Assembly: GCA_014905825.1 (NCBI GenBank)
Contig: JACGCN010000029.1
Coordinates: 186,001-250,000 of the forward strand
Source of the DNA: Lyophyllum atratum
Lineage: Eukaryota; Basidiomycota; Agaricomycetes; Agaricales; Lyophyllaceae
Length of the DNA: 64,000 nt
Direction of reading: 5' to 3'
A program made the position numbers and the translations under genes. Positions 11,931 to 23,742 of this stretch are shown here, in pieces (the stretch's first letter is position 1; each line of letters opens with the position of its first letter). Under the pieces are notes generated by a model. That model did not search any database. It had not been told where the DNA came from and worked only from the letters and a program-made list of their open reading frames with translations.

Positions 11931-14239
11931 TCACTCCCTCACAACAGGCCTAATGAGCAAAGGCATCTGGTTGCCTCCCTCGGGATCAGTGACCAACACA
12001 GGCCGCTGCACGATTGAGGACTTCTTGACGATATCCGTTACGGGCACAGCGAGCTCAAACTCGAATGCACGAATAAGGGTGAACAACAAGGCCTTCGTCC
12101 TAGGAGAACAAGAAAAGCATATCAACACCGGACACTTGCATACTACGTGATTCAAGGCTTACTCGACGAGGGAGAAGCGGTATCCAATACAGGCCCGAGG
12201 TCCGCCAAGGAAGGTAAGCATATTCCCCCATACGCCAGGGATTCCAGCTGCGGCTTCCGGAACCTTTTCCCAGCGTTCAGGCCTATGGAAAACATGGATA
12301 TCAATGCTGACCTGATCCATGGGATAGGAAACTACATACCTAAACTCCATAGCATCTTCGCCCCAAATTGACTTGTCGCGATTCATGGCGAGGATGGGTA
12401 TCATGAGAGTCTGTCCTTTGCTCACTCTGTCGCGATTGGTAAGGAGACGTCAACGAAAGTGGACAACAAAGTGGAACGGTACCTGATGGTATCATGCACG
12501 ACTCCTTTCCGGTCGGTAAAGGGTTTATTGAGCGGCAAGATATCGTCTGTCACTGCAGCGCGGATGGTTGACGCTACGGGTGCATGGATGCGCATCGTCT
12601 CGCGGACCACCATGTCCAGATAAGGCAAAGCATTCAGCTCGTCCATTGTTGGATTGTCGGTGTCGACTGCGAGCAGCTCCCGGCGTAATTTTTCCTGCAC
12701 CGCTTTGTCCTGCGTGAGTGCGTAGAGGGCCCAGGTCGTGCCAGTGCTACGTAGCTATGTGTAAATAAGGGGTAGATTAGCGCTAATAAGACCGCACCTG
12801 GTTGTCTCGTGGCCCGCAACTAGGAAGGTGGGAACCTCTAATGATGATGAACTGTGAGCCGAGTGCATGAAAGTTGAGTATAGAGCGCCGTACGGGCCAA
12901 AACATCCTGATCAGTCATGCGCTGATGCTCCGGTATGTCAGTCGCCATATTCGACTTCACCAAGACAGAGAGCAGATCTCGCGTCTTCCATTCGCTTTTC
13001 TCGTTGATAGAGGCCTTGCTCTCGCAGACCAGTTGACTTCCGATACGTGACATGGTCTTCGTAGCTTCGTCAGTCTCCGCATCCCGGTCTGTACGCTATA
13101 TTTAAATTATTAGGTGCTTGGAACGAGGCACAGATGAAACGAGACGTGCCAAGAAACGAAGAACAGGGAACCATGCTCTGAGCATGGGGATGATGGTCAG
13201 CTTTGTCCCAGCTTTGAAGATGGTGGCGAATGCGGCATTAAGTTCGTTCTGTTTGGGATCCTCACTGAGGGCGTCGAACTTGTAATTGAAACCTACGTTT
13301 GCCTTGTTACCTTCTAGCTTCATCGGAACGAAAGGGGCGTACCTGCGAGGCCAATGATATCGAGGGTAGTCCTACTTAACCAAGACAAGGCATCAACCCG
13401 ACTAGTCCCTCCTTGGTTAGCGTTGTCTGCAGCCCAGATATCTCGCAGCTGGAGGGTATAAGGTATCATTAGATGGGATGAAGCCACAGATACTTACTTG
13501 AATAGCCTTGTTGAAGAAGATCTCTGTGAGTTCTCTAACCTGCGATGGGCCGAATGCGGGATTCTAGAGGGCCGCCGGTGTTACTCAACTTCGCGGACCG
13601 AACATCACATCCTCATACCATAACTTTGCGCTGTGAGCACCTTAGTTAGGAAGTGGGTTCCTTCGGGATGATTAAGTGTTTTACCTGCTGCTTATGCTTA
13701 TCTCCTTCAACCACAAGGACACCTACGGGTTGAACATACGTGAGGATAGCATAAGGGCCGCAGGTACAGGTGCATACCAGTGCCAAGCACACGACTCAGT
13801 TGGTATCGTGCAGCCTCGGGCTTCTGATAGACGTTGTTGTTCATGAGAACGTGGTTCAAGGCTTTCGTATCCATGGTATAAAGCCTCCTCATCTGTCGAT
13901 GGCCTTCGCATTAACAGACTGCAGGCACTTCGTCGAATACAACTTACCCCAAATAAGCCGGAGTATTGTATCGTAGACCCATACTCCTGAACCCATTTCT
14001 CATGAAGGACAGAGTTTTCCTAGATTGAAGTCAAATAACACGTCGAAACTGGAATGGTATGAACCGCGTACCGCATCCCAGATTTGTTTGAAGTTGCCGT
14101 AAATGAAACTTGCGCTCTTGGGCCCAGGAAGATCACGCAACGGAGATGTCATCTCTTCGTATATCAACTTGAGTCCTCGATATAGGCCATAGGCGCCTAG
14201 TGTTGCAGCTAGAGACCCTAGGAGTTGAAGAACAGCCAT
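11931..14239 (-). CDS. Cytochrome P450 (copy 1)
   Basis: The ATG at 14239 opens [20 protein letters not shown], an N-terminal membrane anchor for the ER, followed by the proline hinge LRDLPGPK. Around ten introns split the frame. The catalytic marks are all present: the I-helix oxygen-activation motif AGHETT (about 12800), the K-helix ExxR in VVRETMR (about 12595) and the heme loop [13 protein letters not shown] with the ligand cysteine at about 12190. The C-terminus ends at 11931. Fungal class II P450s hydroxylate small molecules with electrons from a P450 reductase. It resembles the large basidiomycete families such as CYP5144/CYP5150, but I do not assign a family. It shares sequence and intron layout with the P450 at 17812-20168. 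Confidence 0.9.
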
Positions 14240-15783
14240 CGCGACGATCAACTGCTATCAAAGTGGGGTAAGTCACTACTAGCTGGTAGCAATCCAATGC
14301 AGGTTAAAACTAGCGCACCTATGGGTTATAGGAGAACACACGTATGCTGCATGCATATGATTCTCATGATTCACTGCGGTGTCTGTCAGGAGTGATCGAA
14401 GTTCTTGATATCTTTGGCCGACATGCCGACATGACGTTCCTCAGTCGTTGCCCCTGACGTAAGCGGCCTGGATGGTGCCGCAAAACCTGTGCAAATACTC
14501 CTACTCGTTGCCACCATGTAAGTCTGCGCAGCACGGCAGTACTAGTCGCAGAGTTCATCTCGCCAAGTCTAGTAAGCTATTCCCAAGGGCACAACAATTC
14601 CCCGTACTCCAAGTTGGCTTACCCAAGGTTTACCCCTAGAGTACTACTCATCCGCTTCGCCATTCCAACTTGGACCATTCCAACTTGGACTATCTATAAA
14701 TGTACCGAAGCTCATTCTAGAGCTAGTATATCGCAGTTCTACAAGGTATGTTAGAGCCGTGGTCCGTACAGGTTTTCCAGCATAAGGCCTTCTTTCCAGC
14801 ATCCGACGAAATATTCCTCATTTTATACCGTACAGACTTTGGCTCTTGCTGAATGAATCCCATCTACTTGCAGCTCCAGTTTAGCAGCCCTTCGAAACCC
14901 CCTTGGTATTTTTCCAAGCCCGGTAATTCATCTTGGTGCGCTTTGGATGGGATCATGGAAATCATAGCCGACACACGGCCTGCTTAGCCACCACATGGAT
15001 ATCTCGTCGCCCACACAGTGCGCTTTCGGCCGTTCATGGACCCTGACAGGATATGATCAGATCCGAGACCTTTTTCTCAAGCTCACGCAATTTCTGCTAA
15101 CATATGAAGTCACCGGGAACAACATGAATCAACTCGACGAGGTCGCATATGCTATGCAATGGCAGTCTTCTATAATGATCGGAACCATCAGTTCCGAGGT
15201 TGCGCCACTGATCAAAGTCCGTTCCATCTGAAGACCTTTTTGTGGGCTCCAGAACCATGCCAGGCGCAAGCGCTTTTACACTACGGAAGGGTAGCTGCCG
15301 GTCGCGTCTTCAAACCTCCCGATTCTGAAATAGGAACGGCACGGATCTGATCTTCCCACCCGCGTCGACAGCTCAGTTCAAGAACTAGCTTCGTGTCCCA
15401 AGCACCCACCTAACTTGGACCCGTGCTTAGCCTACAGTCAGGGCCACATTCCGACACTCACCGACTTTCGATGTCCCCTGGCCATTTGCGTTCAGATCCG
15501 GCATTTTCAGCATGACTCAGTTTGAGCTTTCGCATGGTTACATTCCGTCGTTCACCATGCCCTGCTCAAAGTCAACATTTCGCATCTCAACGGCATCGCA
15601 ACCTGGTCCTTGGACTGATCTACCCCTTTCGCCCTGGGTCCGTCACCCACCGTTTTCGGGCGCTCTTTCTCGCCGATGACGCATCCGAATCTGTATAAAG
15701 ATGCTGGTCGTCCTATCATTCTTTCTCAGCATCTCTCATTCAACTTCTCTCTCAATTGTTGGTACCCATCCTTACATCAGAAG
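14240..15783. promoter_or_regulatory. Divergent promoter region of P450-1 and the CrtC-like gene
   Basis: This 1.5-kb region separates two divergent genes. No convincing exon is seen in it; the frame 14995-15231 is unrecognised. It contains palindromes of the form TCCAA-S-TTGGA at 14664-14674 and 14679-14689 within two exact 15-base tandem copies (14660-14674, 14675-14689), and a 10-of-11 match at 14608-14617. TATAAA follows the tandem pair at 14695-14700. Confidence 0.5.
14660..14689. repeat. Two tandem 15-bp copies, each holding an 11-bp palindrome
   Basis: CCATTCCAACTTGGA occurs twice with no gap. Each copy contains TCCAACTTGGA, which is self-complementary around its central base, the form expected for a dimeric regulator site. 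TATAAA lies six bases after the second copy. Confidence 0.55.
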
Positions 15784-17063
15784 ATGCGTACCTCTTTTGC
15801 TCTCGCCGCGGGCCTCGGATCTTTGCGTGAGTCAATTGATGGTGCTGATTTGTCCTGTCAATGACTGCTTTTCAAGTGCCTTTTTCGGTTGTGGCGGCTA
15901 ACCTGGCCAATTGGGAAGGGTCGCACATCGACGTCTTAGCAGACAACCGCGCTATCGATTGGTGGTATACTCAGGTCGTTAGCCCGACGGCTGCACCTAA
16001 CGGTATACCACCGTCTCTTGAGATCGTTCTCAAGCACGGTCAGACAATATATAATGCTCAACACAGCCTCATCTCATCAAGTTTCTAGGCAACACGTTCC
16101 AATACGGCCCTACGAACACACCCCTTTATCCCGTGGAGATCAACGGCTTCGACACTGACGGCGTTCGTTTTGCCCAGACTGTCGTGTTTAATACGTCTTC
16201 AGTAATCCCGACTCCCAGCGGCGTTTCTATCGGAACGTGGGGTAATAACGAAATAGTCTTCAGCGCGAGCAAAGATCGAAAGACATTCACGATCAAGCTC
16301 AACACTGCTTACGCGACTGGGACAGTCGTGATCAATAGCGAAAGTTCATTCCGCACGGGCTGTGGAGGCACAAAGGATACAGATTCTCCGTTCTTCGATG
16401 GTCTGGTCTCGGATGGCCGATCTTTGACCGACGCTGAAGTTATTCTCTACAAAAAGACTGGCTGGCGTATCAGCATCCCCGGTACGTCCCGCCTCTGGTT
16501 ATCCAATCAACTAACTTCTCAAGCTTTGCTGTACAGCCGGACCTTCGACTGTCGACATGGTCATCGGCGGCAAGCCAGTCAAGTTCCAGGGTGCAGGATA
16601 CAAGGATTCCAACTGGGGCCCCAACGCCATGAACGACTTTGTCAAGTCGTGGTACGTGCTGATCGCACAGGTCGGCCCGTGGTCATTCGTCACGTTCAGC
16701 GGTACGCCTACCACAGGAACAAACTACATCAACAGCGCACATCTCAGCTACAAGGGCGAGTTCTTGACGAGCCAGTGTAACATTATTGGTGAACGCACCA
16801 CCGATATCTCGGTCATCAGGCCCAGTGGCGAGGTGACGGAGAGCAGCGTCGTAGCGCCAACTGCGTTCGACGTGGCATTCGTGCTGCCGAATTCCCAGAA
16901 TGTGTCGTTCCACGCCACCAACATTGCGGTGAATCCCTCCGTCAGCATTTACCATCGCTGGGTCGCGAAATATACAGGTGGCGCTCCAGGAGAAGAGTAC
17001 GAATCATATGGCATTACGGAATGGATGAACGCAGGCAATGTTAGCCATTGGCCGGTCATCTGA
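15784..17063 (+). CDS. Secreted CrtC / Diels-Alderase-like lipocalin-fold protein
   Basis: The ATG at 15784 and the intron starting GTGAGTCAATT give an N-terminus MRTSFALAAGLGSLLPFSVVAA, read as a signal peptide. Two further introns (GTCAGA..CTAG after ...VLKHG; GTACGTCCCG..ACAG after ...ISIP) join the rest. The body has WWYTQVVSP and GAGYKDSNWG, matching positions of the hydroxyneurosporene synthase (CrtC)/AttH/fungal Diels-Alderase superfamily. The superfamily GYHDHNWG motif has both histidines replaced here. Members hydrate carotenoids or catalyse pericyclic ring closures. The enzyme activity here is uncertain because of the missing histidines and the apparent secretion. Flanked by the two P450 paralogues. 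Confidence 0.6.
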
Positions 17064-17811
17064 TGATACGATATACCAGTCCGGCGGTTTCACAGGTCAG
17101 TATAGCGTAACACAACGATATCTTTCTAAACCTACTTGTTGAAGGGTATCTGTTCCGCTATACACTCATTCGGTTAGCTTTGTTGGTAAATAAGAATGCC
17201 GGTTGGTTGATCGATATTCGTATACGTTGAAGAAATTTCAATTGAAACGTTTGACGCAATGCAAGAATAAAGGACTATTCTCCATATCTAATGACAATCC
17301 CACATTGCTGGAGACGATCCCGACAATTGAAATTCTGCGCAAGGCCGTGTGGCGCAAGCACGGCAGGACCTCACTAGAACTCGTATACTGCAGGAAAATA
17401 AAGAGTCGCCAACATAGATGAGATCCCATCAGCGATAATGTACGCTCATTGTAAGGCACGATCAAAGTCAGTAGCCCATAAGTAGCACGGCACGGCATAA
17501 GAAAAGGACCGCAACAGCAGGTAAAGCTTATCAATGCCAATAAGCAGTGCTGGGCTGATGGTCATGATGCGGATAATGAAGGTCACAAATGCAGGGTGAT
17601 AGTGAGGCGATTGGAGAATATAGCAATTGGGATACGCTTGTGTCTGCATGTCCCAAGATGTCGTAAACAATACTGAAAAGTAATTAGAAGCAGGTAGATA
17701 AGCGCCCCGATGCTATTACTTCATTCCTGACTTGTAAGTGTCCTCTTGTCACTTGACCGTTAAATATTCAAGGACTCGCAGGCTTACATGAATCACCCTA
17801 AAGCCTTAGCC
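17064..17811. other. Convergent gap between CrtC-like gene and P450-2
   Basis: Two stop codons face each other across 750 bases. No gene, structured RNA or repeat recognised. Confidence 0.4.
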
Positions 17812-20168
17812 TCAGGCGCGAACAAACGGTCTAATCAACATCGGCATCTGATTTCCCGCATTAGGGTCACTAGCCACCACCGGCCTCGCGACGATGTTCG
17901 ACTTCTTGATGATATCCTTCGCCGGAACCGCAAGCTCGAACTCGAACGCCCGTACAAGGGTGAACAGGAGCGCTTTCATCCTACACAGATGAATACCAAA
18001 CGAATTAGTCCATCTGCGTACTGAGGGATGCGATGAGCAAGACAGGTGCTTACTCGACGAGTGAGAAGCGATATCCGATGCAAGCACGAGGCCCACCGAG
18101 GAAAGTGAGCATGTTGCCCCACACGCCTGGAATGCTGCTCGCGCCTCGTGGGATCGATTCCCAGCGCTCCGGTCTGTTCGCAAAGTATATATTGGCGTGT
18201 ATACCATGTACAAAAAAATTAAACATACTTGAATTCCATAGCGTCTTCGCCCCAGATCGACCTGTCGCGGTTTACGACGGCGATAGGAATCTGCAAAGTC
18301 TGGCCCTTCCGTACTCTACCAGACTCAGCCGTCAGTGAAGGGTTAAGGAGCATTGTTTGAGTGAAGACAAACTTGATATAATCGTGCACGATTCCTTTGC
18401 GGTCGGTGAAGGGCTTGTTAAGAGGCAAAATGTCATCTTTCACGGCCTTGCGGATGGTGGACTGTACTGGGGCGTGCAGACGCATAGTCTCGCGGACGAC
18501 CTTGTCGAGGTATGGGAGCGCGTTCAGCTCGTCCATTGTTGGGGTGTCGGTGTCAAGGGTGAGAAGCTCCTCGCGTAGTTTGCTCTGGACCTCTTTATCC
18601 TGCGCGATTGCGAAAAGCGCCCAAGTCGTGCCCGTGCTGCATGTTGAGTGTTAGAATGGGCAATCAAATAGCGAAGTTGGAGTCACACGATACCTTGTTG
18701 TTTCGTGGCCAGCAACCAGGAAGGTAGGGACCTCTAAAGCGTAGAAATAGCGTGAGCCCCTGATCATCAAGCAAGTGAAGAAACGCACGGGCCAACACAT
18801 CCTCATCAGACATTCGTTGATTCTCCGGGATATCAGTAGCCATGTTCGACTTGACCAGAAGAGACAGCAGATCACGGCATTTCCATGCGCTCTTCTCGCG
18901 AATCGAGGCTTTGCTCTCGCGCAACAGCCCGTTCCCGATACGCGCCATGGTTTCTTGGGACTGCTTGATTTCGACATCTTTTTCTGCCCGCTGTGCATGT
19001 GTTCGATGATGAGAGTGAGATATTACACCATGGAACACTGACCAAAAAGCGGAAGATGGGGAACCACGCCCTGAGGATGGGGATGAGGCTCATTGTCGTA
19101 CCGGCATGGAACACGGTGGAAAATGCAGCGTTAAGCTCGTTCTCTTTGTGATCCTCATTCAGAGCATTGAAGCTATAGTTGAACCCTATAAATCGGCAGT
19201 TGAGTGTTCCATTACAATGATCTCATTTTGAATGAACACAGACCTGCTAGTCCGATGATGTCGAGAGTAGTGCGGCTTAACCAAGACAGAACATCGATGC
19301 GGCTAGTTCCGCCATGATTAGCATTGTCGGCAGCCCAAATATCCCGCAGCTGTTGAGTAGATATGAAGCTCTGATAACACCGAAACATGAGGTAGATATA
19401 CTTGAAGTGATTTGGCGACAAAAATCTCTGTCAGTTCCCTAATTTGAGATGGACCAAAGGCCGGGTTCTTGGGAGGGCAGCATCAGGATGAACAAAAACA
19501 TTTACGAAAACCGTGGGCCTGACCATGACTTTGCGCTGGGAGCTTGCAGTCAGACACGGTTCTTCGAAAGATGCATCCAATTCACCTGCTGCTTGTGTTT
19601 ATCTCCTTCAACAACAAGGACACCTGTCAATTGCAGACGTCTAGGCTGAGAGACATGAAGGTGGGGGGTTCATCAGGGGTATACGTACCAGGACCAACGA
19701 CACGACCCAAGTTGTACCGCGCAGCTTCAGGCTTCTGATATATATCAGTTTTCATGAGGATATGGTTCAACGCCTTCGTGTCCGTCGTAAACAACCGAGT
19801 ACTCTGCCACGAAATCATCAATTAGACCTCCAGGACCGCGTCGAACAAGCTAGAACTCACTCCAAAGAACCCCCTGAACCTGAGGGTCGAACCGTACTCC
19901 TGAACCCATCTCTCCTGAGGCTGAGAATTTCCCTAACAGATAACAAAGAAGGGAAGATAAGCAGGAGAGAAAGCCAGAGCTCATACATGGTACGCACCTC
20001 GGCCCAAATCTCCTTGTAATTCCCATAAATCAAGCTGGAGTTCTTGGGGCCAGGGAGGTCACGTAATGGCGACGTGAGCTCGTCGTAAATGAACCTAAGG
20101 CCGCTGTATACTCCGAAGGCAATGAGAGCCACGCAAAGGGAGCCTAGGATTTGGATAATGATCCCCAT
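17812..20168 (-). CDS. Cytochrome P450 (copy 2)
   Basis: The ATG at 20168 gives [21 protein letters not shown] (membrane anchor) and the hinge LRDLPGPK; a longer in-frame GTG start at 20261 is not expected in fungi. AGHETT (about 18700), the ExxR of VVRETMR (about 18490) and the heme loop with its cysteine codon at 18082-18080 are intact. The last exon closely matches P450-1: both read [17 protein letters not shown] or a near variant, and intron positions correspond wherever compared. The two are tandem paralogues in the same orientation, with the CrtC-like gene between them on the other strand. Both appear functional. Substrate unknown. Confidence 0.9.
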
Positions 20169-20840
20169 TAGCAAGACAGACTTGCGGTATGTCCCTCGCA
20201 AGCAGTTGAAGAGGAGGAGGAAGAGTGTCTTGAAGGGACAGCAAAAAGAGGAACAAGACACGCGTCTATCTCACTTCCCTTACCTCCAAGGCCTTTTATA
20301 ACCGTTTAGACTTGAATGAGGGAACGAGTCAGTATGGAGATAGACGGCGGTATATTATGTTGAGGTTGTTGCAAGGTTCAAGTTGTTGAGTCAAGCTTTT
20401 GGTGAGGCCCGGACCGCAGCACGGATAGCTACCCGAACAGATAAGATTGCATCGTATCATGACGTAAGCATGCCTCGCGGCCAATTCAGCAGTCGCGTCC
20501 ATCATCATGGTGTTGGGGCTCCTAGACAGTACCATGACGAGTGCTCGACGCGTCAGTAGCCTGCGAATGGGATAGAATGTCCGATGATAGAGGACGATTT
20601 TATTATTGATGGTATTGCAGGTGGGCTAGAGTAGTACAATCCTAGGTTGGTGATCACATGTATGGGGTATTACAAATGCGAGGGAACGGACAATCGGAGA
20701 GCCAGAAGGGGGTGGAGAGAAAGGAATGGAGAAGTGTCGTGTGGGGTCGTACATACATGGCACTGAAGTATAATTGAACAAGAACCGAAGGAAATATCAA
20801 AGGCAAGAAACAAACCCAACAGCCCACGAACGAGTCACAC
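20169..20840. other. Gap upstream of P450-2 and downstream of DUF6699 copy 1
   Basis: Both neighbours are on the minus strand, so this holds the P450-2 promoter and the DUF6699-1 3' UTR. Nothing else recognised. Confidence 0.35.
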
Positions 20841-22450
20841 TCAATCATCCTCATCACTCGTCGTCGTAACCGTCTCCACCGTCGCCCTCCTCGCCGCCCT
20901 CGCCCTCTCCGCATCCCTCGCATCCTCCTCCTCCTCCATCTCCCTCCTCCTCCTCTGCTCCTCCTTCTCCCTCTGCCTCGCATCATGCTCCCTAATCTCC
21001 TCCGCCGTCAACGCATACCGCCTCACGCACTTCAACACAAACGTACACGGCGGCACCGCCCCAATAATCCTATGCACCACCCTCTCATCCTGATAAATCC
21101 CGCCAAACACCGTATCCCTCCCGAAATAATCCAGCCTCCTTATCCCCTCCTTCAGCCTCCCCCCGGGAACCCCAGGCGCACGCGAGCGGTTGAGACGGTA
21201 CGCCTCCCCGACGACGACCTTCTTGTGCTGGGGGAGCGCCTCGAAATCGGCTTTGGACGCGAGCTTCTGGAAGTCGAACGCGAGGGTGTCGATGACCTCG
21301 CCGCATGTGACGCCGACGTTCGCGTCATGGGCTAGCACTTCGATCATCCACGGGAAGGTCTCAGAGACGATGTTGAGGTAGGAGACGCGTGGGTACGTCG
21401 CGGGCTCGTCGCGTCCTGCGGACCAGGAGATGTGGCTGGGGTCGGTGGAGCGCTGGCAGTCGTTCGACTCGAACAGCATGGTCCACTTCAGATGCGGTCG
21501 GTCGGCGCCTGTATCCGGTAATGGCTCCAGCAAGGGGTTGAGCTTTGGTTGCGCGCCTACAACGCGGACGAGGAAGGGATCCAACACGGGTCCATCTGCA
21601 AGACGACATCAACGCTCATTCACATAGTTCGCGCGAGCTGGAACGTACAGTTTGCACCCGCCATGAACGGGTCCACCCGATCACCCACATGCGCGTCCGA
21701 ACGCCCCGTATGAAGGTACTCCGGGATATGTTGCGGCTCCCGCTGCTGCTGCCCCCACCCCTGCGGCTGCCCCATCGGCCCCATCCCCATCTGCTGCGCC
21801 CACCCCGGCGGCGGACCCGGCGGCGGACCAGCGGGCGTCTGCATTCCCCAAGGATCATAGTTCATCATCGGAGGTCCAGCGGGCGTTTGGCCTCCCCACA
21901 TCGGAGGCGGTTGCTGCGGGAACGCGTTGGGAAAGGCACCGTACGGACCTGCGCTATGTGGCTGCTGGCCGCCCCATTGAGGCGGTGGCGGAGGCTGCCG
22001 CGGAGGACCACCCCAGCCACCCATGGGGTGTATCGGCGCGGATGCAGGTCCGTAGAAGGGCGTGTTAGGATGCATACCTGGGGGCGCGGTGTGCGGTGTG
22101 TGAGGTTGTAAGTGTGGAGGGTATCCGGTGTAATCTGATGAGAGACCGTTCGGTAGGATGTGGTGCCCTGGCGTGGGTGGGCCAAACGGGGGATAATATG
22201 CGGCGGCAGGCGTGAGGTATGCACCAGCTTGTACCCCTGGAGTCATGGGCTGGATGTTCGGGATGTATCCTGGACCTGTATAAGGAGAGGCTGGATAGCC
22301 AGGGTAGCCTCCGGGCTGCTGAGGACCTGCACCCCACGCTGGCGGTGCGCCTGCTGGTGGATGTGGAATTACAGGAGCGGAGAGCGGCGCGCCTGGCGAT
22401 TGTCGTGGGGTCGTCAAGGGGGGGATAAAAGGCGATACATGCTCGGACAT
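20841..22450 (-). CDS. DUF6699-type protein with long Pro/Gly-rich N-terminus
   Basis: The ATG at 22450 starts MSEHVSPFIPPL. About 265 residues rich in P, G, Q and Y follow, predicted disordered. One intron (GTACGT..TTGCAG, about 21655-21605) joins to the conserved domain: GPVLDPFLV, LNPLLEPLP, EPATYPRVSYLNIV, FPWMIEVLA and GVTCGEVIDTL, the pattern of the basidiomycete-expanded DUF6699 family. The tail ends with a highly charged R/E segment and TSDEDD, possibly a coiled coil. No function is established for this family that I know. A second member follows upstream at 23743-24638 in the same orientation. Confidence 0.75.
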
Positions 22451-23742
22451 CTTTATAGAGTACTTATATTACTTATACCGAGACGGTGTGCTATTGGTTC
22501 ACACCACTGGCTTCCTTTACGGGGTGCGCGGTGACATGAGCGAGAGGGTGCAGCTTGGAATGATGTTCGGACTCACCAATCGGGAAAGTCTGACTCGACT
22601 TTGCTCACAACGCCCTGCGCGAAAGACAGGGGTACGTCCTTGAATGGGACCTGCGCGTGTACGGCTTCGCGTGCGTGTAGGACTAATACGTCGGAACGAG
22701 GCTGGCTGGACAAGAGTAATCAACACCTGGTGTGATATACTCCAAGATCTGGCATACTTTGATAGTCCGACACGATCTTGGAGGTGGGATTATTCCTCCC
22801 GGGCGGGGTGCTGTAGAGATGACTTGTCAGATCCAACTGAGAATGCGGCCCAATGGCGGCCTGCATTCAGACCTGCCTGAAGGAGACTGACCGTTAAATG
22901 CGATGATTGAGGCTGGAATCGCCCTGCGTCGAAGGTACAGTCGAAGGGAGCGGTGAAGATGAAGGCTGTGGGGAAGGAACGATGGGAGTCCAAAACAAAA
23001 ACGCTTCGCCCTTGTATGCAGTCGCTCCGTCGCGCTCGCCGTTCAGGGCGATGGGGAAATCTGATCGGTCCACGTGACCTCTTCTAATTCCATTTCCGGT
23101 CCGTCGTCTCTTGAGTCTTTTTCTGGGTTCTTATACTGTCACTCTCCTGAACGATCGCGATATATCTAGGCTCTCTATTCATATCGCAGAATGCTGTTTT
23201 GTAGGGTAGAACAACTGCTTCTACTCGGCTTATCTCGATCGCGTCTTCGAACGTCCACCGCTGAATTTCAATTTGCCTCCGCGGGCAGTGCGGGAATTCA
23301 GTGCAGACAAGACAAGACATAGCCCTTGGGTTGCGGTTTCAGGGACCAGCATGGTAAACTCGTGCCCGCCCATCCGTCGAAGATGCGGATCTTCAAAGTC
23401 AACTGGAATGCGGTCCCTGTCATGGGACCCATGTGGACCCATAATCATCCAGGGACTTTGATAGATCTTCATTTGTCGCAGGGTTCAGCAGGCGGTCCAG
23501 GTTCAGAGCGATGTAATCTGTGCAGAGACCATACTTATACATAGATGGATGGGGGGCGTAAGTACTAGTAAAACATGTAGAAGCAGGTCGATTCCAGTTC
23601 AATGAGTGGGGGTAAGTCATGTTGTCAACGTGATGGGTACAGCGAGGTATATCCAAACCCGCGATATCGCATAAGAAAAACAAACGCAGAGGAAGAGCAG
23701 AGAGAGGAAAATAAAGGAAATCGGAACAAGCACGCACGGTGT
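22451..23742. other. Intergenic region between the DUF6699 copies
   Basis: This is the presumed promoter of DUF6699 copy 1 and the 3' UTR of copy 2. Minus-strand open frames at 23230-23472 and 23420-23737 are unrecognised and have no clear splice link. Confidence 0.35.

Noticed and set aside
16133..16780. A separate gene starting at GTG 16133.
   Set aside because: It is an internal exon of the CrtC-like gene; splice signals connect it on both sides, and GTG starts are not expected in fungi.
20168..20261. A longer N-terminus for P450-2 starting at 20261.
   Set aside because: It begins with GTG, and ATG 20168 gives an anchor aligned with that of P450-1.
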